A stretch of DNA of 64,000 nucleotides from Caballeronia fortuita (GTDB lineage Bacteria > Pseudomonadota > Gammaproteobacteria > Burkholderiales > Burkholderiaceae): assembly GCF_001544835.2 (NCBI RefSeq), contig NZ_FCNX02000018.1, positions 1 to 64,000 on the forward strand, read 5' to 3'. The notes below the pieces were generated by a model that saw only the letters and a program-made list of their open reading frames with translations, searched no databases and had not been told where the DNA came from. Positions 55,501 through 63,641 of this stretch are shown here, one piece after another. A program made the translations under genes and the position numbers. The number at the start of each line of letters is the position of its first letter. The first letter of the stretch is position 1.

Positions 55501-56043
55501 CGGACGACGACGACGCAAACGCCGAATCTGCGCCATCCAATCGTGATCAGGTCCGCCGTCCTTCTGGTTCACGTACAACACGACCGTGTTGCCACGAACT
55601 ACATAGCACGCCGTAGTCAGCCCGGGTAAGAAGTGCTCGATGAATTGCTTCTCTCCCAAAACGAGTAGCCAACGTGTCCGATAGCGCCAGTAAGGCACGT
55701 TCTCAAGAGCCTCCTTTAGTTCCCTCGCTGCGACGGATGGAACGAAGCGGACAGGATTTCGCGAGCCCATGGTATCCGGTGCGTAGTGGAGTCCTTGCGT
55801 GCCGACCCACCGTGCCTTCATGATCCAACGATCGACGACCAAAGTCGAACTAACTGCCGTCAGTAAAACCGCAAGAAGTCCAAATCCGATTCCGACATAA
55901 CGCTCGACGCTCCAGCCAAGTTGCCTGCCGACGAACCAAAGCACGACAGCGACAATGATCAATGCGCAAACAGTCGTCCAGAACAGCGAAATCGATTTGT
56001 CGGCGTTTGGTTCTCGTTCGCCTAAGTATTTTGTTGAACTCAT
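52552..56043 (-). CDS. tssM: TssM/IcmF-like T6SS membrane protein without a Walker A motif
   Basis: A 1163-residue IcmF-type protein. Two N-terminal helices (about 19-38 and 49-69) are followed by a cytoplasmic domain to about 360, a third helix (about 362-383) and a large periplasmic part ending in the IcmF C-terminal domain (about 950-1100). TssM spans the inner membrane and contacts TssJ at the outer membrane. Where NTP-binding TssMs have G-x4-GK-S/T, this one has LLVLGEKQF (126-134) without a Gly-Lys pair; some functional TssMs, such as that of EAEC, also lack it. The last gene of the local T6SS array, it has no tssL, tssJ, tssK or sheath genes beside it. Confidence 0.87.
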   Translation of the reverse strand: MSSTKYLGEREPNADKSISLFWTTVCALIIVAVVLWFVGRQLGWSVERYVGIGFGLLAVLLTAVSSTLVVDRWIMKARWVGTQGLHYAPDTMGSRNPVRFVPSVAARELKEALENVPYWRYRTRWLLVLGEKQFIEHFLPGLTTACYVVRGNTVVLYVNQKDGGPDHDWMAQIRRLRRRRPIDAVVAFTSDALGASDAFDADQLPQRLARTARSLRWAAPVYLVDVAKCHGTASDLDKGIGVTWSNGPMSTTMLSSSLVDVAEELADAGIARLAQDSRDRVLAELSQHIEGARERICAFLTRIVESDVWRNDFSGLFFAPFFPGIAASHNVAVRGVQMRYPVLWQTIATHSRKVQGRRVGFSWATLGAWATLAVAAIWLLGTMISGTVNHSSIQEASSTLSAASSTHNPTQALFALDALAKQLDTLEVHRMEGAPLRARFGLNRDAALYDAIWPAYRSAASLALIEPIRTKLEERLQQLASLSDAEIASGGNTQVQAAYDTLKTYLMLAHPEHVDAAFLIRQLLETRAPMRPQNASVTPGAWEDVRQHAIAFYASHLKRDAPPAIKPDAALIASARQTIIGVRGLQNSTDAIYQQIIDETKPKYPPVTLATLLGDHPSRGLFNTTATVPGVFTRAAWDERIPKAIDEASEQRTVTGDWVLSDAKIDNTAPSTLKAELRQRYFDDYARAWAQFLNGIRWQNASSLSGTVDQLTLLGDPQRSPLVALMNAIVYQAGAGAATQSLSDNLIAKAQHWAGKDERDPSKQTQPQLAPLATAFAPILRLTGTDLATPAPANGKTSAQTAALGELSLPRYLERVTAMRLKTQQMMQSPDPDAMSRIAAQAVLQGKTSDIADSRDYASRLAASLGEQWSGFGKLFEAPLEQTWQVVVQPASSSLNEIWRTSVLADWNRIFDGRYPFADSDNDASIPDMANFMRMNNGVIAQFVATQLAGIIERQGNQWVAAQSADHGGLTVDPAFLAALNKLGRASAVLFPSGDARMRFELRGVPTPGITDLKLTASGQQLHYFNQMEQWVPFEWPGQALDNNAQIQWETEAGGLRSSMYAQGRFALIRLFERAKVTQQDNARYVLSWTPEQGMSPPLSVQVRAEAGAGPLDVLALRHFTLPSRVFVTRTMAEKSAGPTPPPLPPGALAAAQKVGVPLPEVK

Positions 56044-56046
56044 CTT

Positions 56047-57519
56047 TTAATACTGCTCTAGCGTCCGGCTCGCTTTGAACGCGCCATTCCCATCGACTGT
56101 AGACGGCAAGTGCCCGCCCAACGCTTCAACCTCTCCGATCGCCCTCGTTCGCAACGAGTTCGCATGAAACAGGCGTAGCGCCAGCGCGAGGACGACTGCA
56201 CCCGTCACACCTGCCGCCATCCACGCGAATAGATCCGCTGCCTTCAACAACACTCCGAGCAAGACAGCGAGAATTGGTAGAACGCTCACGAGGATGGCAG
56301 ACGCGTGCGATGCCGACGACGGCGGAACACCTATCCGAAGCGAAGAAGCTGGCTCGTCTGCACAGGCTATGTAGAGCCGAGCCTGTTTGCCCTCCTGGCT
56401 GACCAGTAGTTGAGGACCCTGACCGTACTGAACCAGCTCCGCTGCCAGCGCGAGAGAGATCCACGGGCTGATCGGGCCGACCGGACCGATGTAGTCACTG
56501 ATGTTCACCATTCCGCTTGTTCCACCTTCGAGCACCAAGCCACAATCGCCGAAGGCACGGGACAGCGAATATCCCTCGGCCTTCCCGAGATTACAGTTCC
56601 AGCCCGAGCGAATTCTCGATAGCGGGACTGCTCCCGCCTCGCCCAGTTGCCGAAAGTCCGCAAGCATGGAAGCGGTCGCGGCGGGCATCGAGCGATAAAT
56701 CCGGACGACGGGCACTCCCGAATCAAGCGGCGGTAAGTTTGCTTGAAATAGAAGCGCCACAGCAGATTCAGTAAAGTGGGTAAATGCGTCACTATTGTCT
56801 TGAAGTTGCACGCACAATAGGAGTAGAGCCGCGCGCTCCTCAATAACACTGCGCTCGATCACTGGCCAACTTAGCTTGGTAACTACTTCGACGTCGATGT
56901 GCACAGGAAGATCGAATGCATCCCACCGTATCCGGATATGTTGCTCTATTACGCTTACATCCGCGTTGCCGCCGGTCCAGGCGACGATTCGCAGCGTGTC
57001 GTTGATTCCGGATGACAGTACGGCGTCCTTCGATTCTGTCAGCAGGCGTTCGAGAACTTGTTCCGTCCGGCTTGACCGATAGTCGTCAGTGATTTCATCC
57101 AGGCGAAGAGCCTCATTCCCGTTCTGCGGCGCAGTTCCTGACAATCCTCCAATCTTTTCGGCGAGAGCATCCTCGACAAGCAGAACGGAGAATCCACTCA
57201 ACACGACGTATTGACGAGCCCAGCGCTGCCAAGCAACGAGCACCGCATTCTTGTAGTAGTCCGTGCAATTGACACCAAAATCTGCCATATCCAAGCAGTG
57301 GAAAATTGCGCTCCAAAGTGCCAAGCCCATTATCAGAGGTATGCCTACTAGACAAAGCCAGAACTCAGCACCATTGGACTGCTGGTGAAATATTGGCCAG
57401 GACACCAAGACCACCACAGCTGCGGCCAGTACTATGCCCATCGAATACGCGCCCACCAGCCACAACGACGGCTTTTGGCTTGCTGGCCGCGCTTCAAACA
57501 TTGGAATAGACCAACCCAT
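56047..57519 (-). CDS. Unrecognised four-TM protein in T6SS array
   Basis: A 490-residue protein with a hydrophobic pair near each end (about 20-41 and 53-75; 406-426 and 430-451) and a soluble middle domain of about 320 residues. The middle ends with GPVGPISPWISLALAAELVQYGQGP and LLVSQEGKQARLYIACADEP; ESAVALLFQ lies near 251. These faintly recall thiolase/ketosynthase-like folds, but no catalytic Cys-His-His is evident, so I give no function. It sits 2 bp after PAAR and 3 bp before tssM, so it is tightly coupled to both and may belong to the membrane complex. Starts at Met1 or Met7 are both possible. Confidence 0.7.
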   Translation of the reverse strand: MGWSIPMFEARPASQKPSLWLVGAYSMGIVLAAAVVVLVSWPIFHQQSNGAEFWLCLVGIPLIMGLALWSAIFHCLDMADFGVNCTDYYKNAVLVAWQRWARQYVVLSGFSVLLVEDALAEKIGGLSGTAPQNGNEALRLDEITDDYRSSRTEQVLERLLTESKDAVLSSGINDTLRIVAWTGGNADVSVIEQHIRIRWDAFDLPVHIDVEVVTKLSWPVIERSVIEERAALLLLCVQLQDNSDAFTHFTESAVALLFQANLPPLDSGVPVVRIYRSMPAATASMLADFRQLGEAGAVPLSRIRSGWNCNLGKAEGYSLSRAFGDCGLVLEGGTSGMVNISDYIGPVGPISPWISLALAAELVQYGQGPQLLVSQEGKQARLYIACADEPASSLRIGVPPSSASHASAILVSVLPILAVLLGVLLKAADLFAWMAAGVTGAVVLALALRLFHANSLRTRAIGEVEALGGHLPSTVDGNGAFKASRTLEQY

Positions 57520-57521
57520 GC

Positions 57522-57779
57522 TCAGAGTCCGAACTCGTCAGTGCTTGCGAGTACCTGTGCGCCACAAGATGTTCGACAACCATGTACCGCAACGGGACGG
57601 CTATCTTCAATATAGCCGTCATCGCCGTCAATGATCTTTACCGTACCGTGCTGCGGGCACCTCACTAAATCGCCACGCAGCGCGCAGGCTCGTCCATCTA
57701 TGACGAGAGTGGTAGAGGCTGATATGACACATCCACCGTGAGTTGTCGTGTCGCCATATCGGATCGGTGCTTTACTCAT
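57522..57779 (-). CDS. PAAR-domain T6SS spike-tip protein
   Basis: An 85-residue stand-alone PAAR protein that caps the VgrG spike. It begins PIRYGDTTTHGGCVI and continues through ALRGDLVRCPQHGTVKIIDG to VAVHGCRTSCGAQV. Cys and His residues suit the zinc site of the PAAR cone. No toxin domain is fused. It lies 203 bp after the immunity gene and 2 bp before the four-TM protein gene. Confidence 0.92.
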   Translation of the reverse strand: MSKAPIRYGDTTTHGGCVISASTTLVIDGRACALRGDLVRCPQHGTVKIIDGDDGYIEDSRPVAVHGCRTSCGAQVLASTDEFGL

Positions 57780-57982
57780 TGATTGGCCTTCTTATTCGCT
57801 AACAAAAATCTGCCAGCTTGCTAACACATTAGCTCGGATGACCCGAATACTTTCGCCGCGCCACTTCGCCGTCACAGATTCCGATCTATTTCGGACGACA
57901 ACTGCGGCTTGATGGTCTGAACGTTGATATGCCGCCGAAATGATTCGTCAGTGAAACGTTCCGGATCACGATTCATCCGGCC

Positions 57983-58840
57983 TCATGGCCGACCATTCTT
58001 CTTGAAGATGCGCGAACCGAAATAGATCGGCGCGCCAAGCGTATAAGCCTCTAGCGAGTAAATCAGGCCAGGCACTCCCGCCAAGCTGGTCCTCTTCGGC
58101 ACGATGCCCACCTTCGGATCGCACTGCATGTGCGTCCAGCCAGCGTAGCTTTTCACTTCTGGAGGCTTGCTCTTCAGGTCCTGAAATTCAGGGAAGTCGT
58201 AGTCGACTATCGAGTGCTCCTCGCCCTTCACGGGATAGTCGAGATAGGTTTTTCCCCAACCCTCTCCCATCGGCAGAGAACTCTGGAGCACCCGCCCATC
58301 TTTCATCTCGATGAATCCACGGTCATTCGCGACGACAAACTGCTTTACGTTTTGCGGCATGGGAAATTGACTGTCGTAGTGCCCCCACAAAGGAACAAAT
58401 ACATGCGCGGGCGTTCCGAATGTTTTTCCTCCATTCTGAGATACCCATATTCCGCTGAAATCATCGACCGGAATAGCGATATATCTCGTCGACGGGTGAA
58501 CATAGCGGTAAAAAACAATGCGATACGAATGCGGCACCACTTCGGTCTTGATTCCCAGCTTCGAATCGAGATACCACAACGCGCCCTCGCATTCCCAACC
58601 CTTCAGTTCCAGCCAACGATGATCGTCGAACCGATAGATCACCTGCGTAGGCGGCTCCTTCGGCATGCGCGCTGCGAGACCCGGCGCCAGCGGGACGGTT
58701 GCGATGACCGCCAATCCGGCGAGCATCAGACTCAGCACCTTGCAAGCACGCTTGCGCAGTAGCACAGAACCGAACACCATGCACCCGGCACTCCACAACG
58801 GTATCGTCCACCAGACCAAATCTGTGAAATTGGCATTCAT
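57983..58840 (-). CDS. T6SS immunity protein (Tli3-like)
   Basis: A 285-residue protein with two N-terminal hydrophobic helices (about 10-28 and 35-55) and a predicted periplasmic domain: QVIYRFDDHRWLELKGWECEGALWYLDSKLGI, YIAIPVDDFSGIWVSQNGGKTF. This layout matches Tli3 immunity proteins as I recall them. It lies 3 bp after the lipase effector gene, the usual immunity position. It would block the effector in the periplasm. The family call is moderately sure; the immunity role is inferred from context. Confidence 0.7.
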   Translation of the reverse strand: MNANFTDLVWWTIPLWSAGCMVFGSVLLRKRACKVLSLMLAGLAVIATVPLAPGLAARMPKEPPTQVIYRFDDHRWLELKGWECEGALWYLDSKLGIKTEVVPHSYRIVFYRYVHPSTRYIAIPVDDFSGIWVSQNGGKTFGTPAHVFVPLWGHYDSQFPMPQNVKQFVVANDRGFIEMKDGRVLQSSLPMGEGWGKTYLDYPVKGEEHSIVDYDFPEFQDLKSKPPEVKSYAGWTHMQCDPKVGIVPKRTSLAGVPGLIYSLEAYTLGAPIYFGSRIFKKNGRP

Positions 58841-58843
58841 CAG

Positions 58844-60880
58844 TTAGCCCTCCGCCTTGGGCACGGGCAAGGGCCATTGCCCCGTTCCGCCCGCCGGTGT
58901 GGAGAATGCATCATAGGTATCAAGCACGGTCGTCAAGACAGGCGCGGCCATGATGGCGACTTTTCCTCTTGGCGCAAACATACTTACGATCCCGGGCGGT
59001 AGCTTCGGCTTGTTCATTTGCTGCTTCGTGATTGGCGGCAAGACTCCGTTTTTGAAATAATTCCTAGCATCCAAATCAGGATTCTTTGGATGCCGCCAAT
59101 CGGCCCAATGCAAGAGTCGCCACCAAAATTTTTCATCATCGAACGCCATGCACAGGCCTATCGCGACGTCGAACGCCATGCACTTCTCGATCGTGTCATG
59201 GCTCAATGTAATAGCCGAATGCTGCGACCAGTCCCCTTGCCGTTCCGCCAATCTCGAAAGTGCCTCCTCCTTCGTCTCGATGCGTTCGACCAAAACAAGG
59301 TTTGGACTGCCACGCATTGTCCAGATCCGAGTCGCATTGTATGGGTAACCGCGAGCCCGCAGCGTCGCTTTGATTGAGCTTTCCGAAGCGGCCACATAAG
59401 GCACCTGTGCTGCCGAAGGATCGCTCTCCACGCCCGTCGCCAGATTGACTACCTTGCGAACTGGCTTGGCGCCTTCGGCGGCGAGCGCCGTACCGGACAG
59501 ATGCTCGCCCAGCCGGTCCTTTCCAGTCAATATCGCAAACCTGTAGGGTTCGGGAATGGCCGGACCATTGATCGTTCGCCTGCCTTCATCCAGAGGAACT
59601 GGAAATGCTCCATGGGGAACGGTGAACTTCTCCGGTCCTGCGCCCACGGTGTGTCCGTCCGAAAAAACGCGTTGAACAAAGTTCGGTCCGAATAGCGGCA
59701 ACGCGGCGTCTTCAACGCCCTGCCAACCTATCCCCTGGACATTGGGCAAGCTCACCACGCTATCCTGAGGGCAGAAGTAGTTGAAAACCCCGCCAAAGTT
59801 GTCGCGGGCATGGCCCGGCTGGCTCCACGCTCTTTCATTGGCGACGCCGGTACTGACCACACGCGAGGCTTCCACTGGTTTGCGCGCCTCACGCATTAGC
59901 TTCGCAAAATTTGACAAGGTTTGAACACGTGCCTCCCGCGATTGGTGCTTCCCTGGAAATTCCAGTTCGACAGCGTTCGGTTCAAGCGCATAGGGCGAAT
60001 CGCATAGAATCACGTTGTCGGCGGGACGAAGCTTGGCCTCCTGCACAATGAAGTTGGCAAGCATCGTAATTTCGGTTCCCTGACTATGGGCAATAATATT
60101 GATCACATCGTTCTTAGCTAGCGGATGCCGCCGAATTTCGAGAATCAAATCCGCCAACCGCCGGGCCGCATGCACATAGTAAATGCGGTGCGGATTCCTG
60201 TAGAGCCGACCTTCAGAACCAAGTACCAGCCCTGTGGCCGCAACACCGGTGCTATAAAGTCGACCGCTGACGCCAGGGCCCCACATGTCCACCAAATTAT
60301 TCGTAGCATTGGGGAAGGGACCGCCATCCTTCGCGTATGCTTCGCTTAGCCAGTTATCGAAATTGTCGTGGCATGAATAGCCTTTTCTCGCATCGTTACG
60401 TTCATCGATGTAGTACGCGTCGTAAGGCAAGTCGGGATCGCGATTGCTACTATCCAGCTGGTCTTTGTAACGACGTTGATCATCCAGATAGGCCTTCCTA
60501 TCTACGGGACGATAACCCCAATGGAACGGAATGACCGGGGAGCGCCCCTCTTCGAGAATGCAGGGAGACGGAGAAGGAGCGCCCGGGACCAGTTCTGGGA
60601 CGGTGTTCTCCGAGCCTTCTGTCCACACGCCCCACTTATGCGGCGTTAGATCGTCGCGCCCAAGACGCTTGTTCAATCCTGCGCAGATATGTTTGTCGAT
60701 CAACGGCATGAACTGGCCGTCATCATTGACCCCGTGGATTGCAATGATGATACAAGGCATGGGCCTCTTTGCCGGTACCTTGCAGGTAAGCATTGCGCCG
60801 CTACCGGCGGGCATCGGCATCGCTTGCTGACCTTGTTTTGAGTTACGAATCTTATTCCGCTTGTTCGATGTATCAGTCAT
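58844..60880 (-). CDS. tle3: T6SS lipase effector (Tle3-like)
   Basis: A 678-residue alpha/beta hydrolase resembling the Tle3 antibacterial phospholipase effectors. It has an N-terminal IIIAIHGVNDDG (oxyanion region, about 45-55) and nucleophile Ser266 in AHSQG, where Ala replaces the first Gly of GxSxG. A long C-terminal part of DUF3274 type follows. It has no signal peptide, as expected of cargo loaded on VgrG/PAAR. The start at MTDTSNK (60880) overlaps the vgrG stop by 8 bp; Met at 60901 is an alternative. The cognate immunity gene follows 3 bp later. Confidence 0.83.
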   Translation of the reverse strand: MTDTSNKRNKIRNSKQGQQAMPMPAGSGAMLTCKVPAKRPMPCIIIAIHGVNDDGQFMPLIDKHICAGLNKRLGRDDLTPHKWGVWTEGSENTVPELVPGAPSPSPCILEEGRSPVIPFHWGYRPVDRKAYLDDQRRYKDQLDSSNRDPDLPYDAYYIDERNDARKGYSCHDNFDNWLSEAYAKDGGPFPNATNNLVDMWGPGVSGRLYSTGVAATGLVLGSEGRLYRNPHRIYYVHAARRLADLILEIRRHPLAKNDVINIIAHSQGTEITMLANFIVQEAKLRPADNVILCDSPYALEPNAVELEFPGKHQSREARVQTLSNFAKLMREARKPVEASRVVSTGVANERAWSQPGHARDNFGGVFNYFCPQDSVVSLPNVQGIGWQGVEDAALPLFGPNFVQRVFSDGHTVGAGPEKFTVPHGAFPVPLDEGRRTINGPAIPEPYRFAILTGKDRLGEHLSGTALAAEGAKPVRKVVNLATGVESDPSAAQVPYVAASESSIKATLRARGYPYNATRIWTMRGSPNLVLVERIETKEEALSRLAERQGDWSQHSAITLSHDTIEKCMAFDVAIGLCMAFDDEKFWWRLLHWADWRHPKNPDLDARNYFKNGVLPPITKQQMNKPKLPPGIVSMFAPRGKVAIMAAPVLTTVLDTYDAFSTPAGGTGQWPLPVPKAEG

Positions 60881-63356
60881 GAGTAACGCCCAACACTTCA
60901 ATATTCAGATTCTCGACGTCGTCGCGGTTGAATAACTGGCTCATGCCATTTGCGTCTGTGACACCATCGGCAGTCGACCCGTCAGATAGATGCACACGGA
61001 ATCGATGGTAGCCAAGGGGTGTATCAGGATCCCCCTCGGGGTGCAGAAAGAACTTACGCGCGAACGATCCGCTGGCAAATGACGGCATGACCGACGCCGC
61101 AGTCTCGGCGCCTGCCTTTGAGATTGAAGGCGTCTTGACGAGAAAATTGCTGCTGCCGCCCACTTGCGGTTGACTGTCGGCCAGTTTGAAGAACGCGCCG
61201 CCGCCGTTCGAGATAAGCACCTCTTCTTGTCCAGCGAACAGCAAGCGTTTCCCTTTGATGATCACATCCCCGTTTGCGGTCAGTTCAATAGGTCCAGAAT
61301 GCGCCTGTACCTGAACCGGGCCATTGATAGCGAACAACTTGAGCCCAAGTCTTTGAGCGAGGAGCGACACGGCCTTGCCTGCGGCGACAGTGAACTTCTC
61401 GACGACACTAAATTCGGCGTTTCCGCCAGTGGTCGCGGTAATGTGCCTTCCGCTGGACATCTGAATGTCGGCAGGAGTCGCCGATACGATGCCATCCGGC
61501 GCACTTAGAAGCACAACGGCCTTCTTCAGCTCGGCATAGTCATTCTGGAGGCGCGCTTGCTGCGCTTTGACATCGGCGAGTTCGGCTTGGGCAGCTTGGG
61601 CGATGGATTGCAGCGACGCCGCCTGATCCATGGCGGCCTGCAACTGCCTCATCGCTTCCGGAACGTCGAGTTGCGTTCCTGATGCGTTAGGCTTGACCTC
61701 TGCGGTAATGAGCACACCCTTCCCGCCTCTCACAGCGATATGCTCATCGCTTCGCAATTCCGCGCCTCGCCCGCGCTCCTTGCGATTCGCATCGACCATA
61801 TGCCCCAGATTCAGCTCGCTCGTCTGAAACGGCGTGCTCAGGTGGATATGCTCGATGCCTTCCTTGTCCTCCATGCGCAATTCGTTCCGCCCAGCCGTGC
61901 GGATCAGATTGCGGGTGTTATTGAGGTTATTGACCAGGTCCGGATTCAGGCTGTCATGGAGCGATCCCATGATCACCGGCCGATTCGGATCCTGCCCGGT
62001 AAAGATGAGGGCCACCTCCGTGCCATCGGTCAGCGGAAAGTGATGGCCGTAGTCGGCGCCCGCATACGGCTTGGCCATCCGGATCGCGCGGCTCTGCCCG
62101 CCCGGACTCCACTCGTCTAGATCGAACGGCATCTTGACGACATACAGGCCCTTCTCCGTCAAGTAGCTGTACTTGTAATGCCCGGGCGAGTCCACTCTGG
62201 CCGGAAGAATGCCTTCGATCTTCGGTTGCGCCACCGAGCCGATGCTCGTGCGCCAGCGTCGATCCGCCGGAATCGCGCGGAAGGTCGTCCAGTACGACGA
62301 GCTGCGCCCGCCGCCACAGCGAATCGATGTCACAAGCAGCCCGTTCGGTGCATCCTTCGGGTTCACATCGAGTCGCACGACTTCACCCACTTCCAGCGCG
62401 AACGGATTGCCTCGTGCCCGATAGGTGATCTGCGTGGCCAGATGCGCCTCGTGACGTCGGCGCGCGATGTCGCGGCCTTCTTCCAGCGTCTCGTAATGCT
62501 CGCCCCAGTGGTTATCGACGCCGTCGGTGGTCGGGTCGCCGGGCGCGGCGTTCTGCTCGACCAGCAGCGATACATCCGCCTGCCGATGGTTGTAATCGTT
62601 CAGCTGAATCGCTTCGGGCACGCGTTGCGTGATAGTCCTGAGCGAGCGGACGGACTCCGCGCCCGCGCTCTCCAGACCCGAGTGCGACCGCACAGGCAGA
62701 ACGCGCTGCTTGCGTGCATACGCGTCCAGATCATCGCCAAAAATGATGACGGCGCGATCCTGTTTCTGTTCGAAGCGAAACCAGATGCCGGCTCCCGCGC
62801 ACAGCCGTTGAATGAACGCGAAGGTCGTCTCGTGATACTGGGTGATGTACTCGAATCGCCTGTAATTGCCGCGCAAACCCTTGAAATCGAAATCGACGCC
62901 CAATCGATAACCATAATGACGCAGCGTGTCGGTGATGATCTCCACGACGGACTGCTTCTGAAACAAGCGGCTCTTTCGCGCTCTGGCCAAATCCGCGATC
63001 TTCGGCACGAGCGTCACGCGATAACGCGTTTCGTCGGCCGATGACCCGAGGTTCTCGAAACGCTGAATGATTCCGTGCGTCGAATGCTTCGACGGCATCT
63101 TGCTGAAGTCTTTCCATCGGCCGCCGAACATCTTCTCGAGATAACTCTGGTCCGGATCGACCGGCTCGATCGAGAACGTTGCCGGCCGGCCTACGACCTG
63201 ATCCATCGGGATGTCGGCAACCGGACTGGTGAACTCGATGCGGTATTCGTAAAGCTTGCTGATGTCCGCTTGTCCGCTGAAACCAAGGACCGAAATGGGC
63301 GCTGGTTGCGGCTTCAGGGTGAGGCTATACGCCTGAGTCGGTATGACCATCGACAT
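60873..63356 (-). CDS. vgrG: T6SS spike protein VgrG with C-terminal extension
   Basis: An 827-residue VgrG. It has gp27-like domains (to about 370, FAFIQRLCAGAGIWFRFEQ), a gp5/OB-fold region with PYAGADYGHHFPLTDGTEVALIFTGQDPNRPVIMG, and a DUF2345 domain with a coiled-coil-like insert. The C-terminal tail (about 735-827; GYHRFRVHLSDGSTADGVTDANGMSQLF) resembles a transthyretin-like domain. Such tails recruit Tle effectors in EAEC, so this one may load the lipase encoded next. I start at MSMVIPTQAYSL (63356); the upstream 39 in-frame codons look non-native. Confidence 0.92.
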   Translation of the reverse strand: MSMVIPTQAYSLTLKPQPAPISVLGFSGQADISKLYEYRIEFTSPVADIPMDQVVGRPATFSIEPVDPDQSYLEKMFGGRWKDFSKMPSKHSTHGIIQRFENLGSSADETRYRVTLVPKIADLARARKSRLFQKQSVVEIITDTLRHYGYRLGVDFDFKGLRGNYRRFEYITQYHETTFAFIQRLCAGAGIWFRFEQKQDRAVIIFGDDLDAYARKQRVLPVRSHSGLESAGAESVRSLRTITQRVPEAIQLNDYNHRQADVSLLVEQNAAPGDPTTDGVDNHWGEHYETLEEGRDIARRRHEAHLATQITYRARGNPFALEVGEVVRLDVNPKDAPNGLLVTSIRCGGGRSSSYWTTFRAIPADRRWRTSIGSVAQPKIEGILPARVDSPGHYKYSYLTEKGLYVVKMPFDLDEWSPGGQSRAIRMAKPYAGADYGHHFPLTDGTEVALIFTGQDPNRPVIMGSLHDSLNPDLVNNLNNTRNLIRTAGRNELRMEDKEGIEHIHLSTPFQTSELNLGHMVDANRKERGRGAELRSDEHIAVRGGKGVLITAEVKPNASGTQLDVPEAMRQLQAAMDQAASLQSIAQAAQAELADVKAQQARLQNDYAELKKAVVLLSAPDGIVSATPADIQMSSGRHITATTGGNAEFSVVEKFTVAAGKAVSLLAQRLGLKLFAINGPVQVQAHSGPIELTANGDVIIKGKRLLFAGQEEVLISNGGGAFFKLADSQPQVGGSSNFLVKTPSISKAGAETAASVMPSFASGSFARKFFLHPEGDPDTPLGYHRFRVHLSDGSTADGVTDANGMSQLFNRDDVENLNIEVLGVTHD

Positions 63357-63641
63357 GCGAAAAGAGAACTCCCTAGGATTGTGCTGTGCGGTTTGCAGAT
63401 AAACCGACCTGGTCGAATGTGGATTCCGACGCGCGATGCATCGGTTTTTCAGCGTCCGACATTCGACCAACACGCGCGATCTTTACATACAAAATCGCTG
63501 CCTAGAGGCATCTATATATCGCAGTCCAAACCTTGATCTATGTTACTTGTGCTAAATCATTTACTTAAACCAATTTGACGATTCGCTTTTCAGAGTCGTC
63601 TTAGACTTCTTGTCTAAGTCGAAGCTGGCCTTCAAACTCCA
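63357..63641. other. AT-rich intergenic region upstream of vgrG
   Basis: This 285-bp stretch between the DUF3293 gene and vgrG is markedly AT-rich at about 63480-63610 and probably contains the promoter of the T6SS array. Two small hairpins lie in it: GACGATTC/GAGTCGTC at about 63577-63600, and CTTAGAC-TTCTT-GTCTAAG at 63600-63618. Either could end DUF3293 transcription or bind a regulator. Confidence 0.45.
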
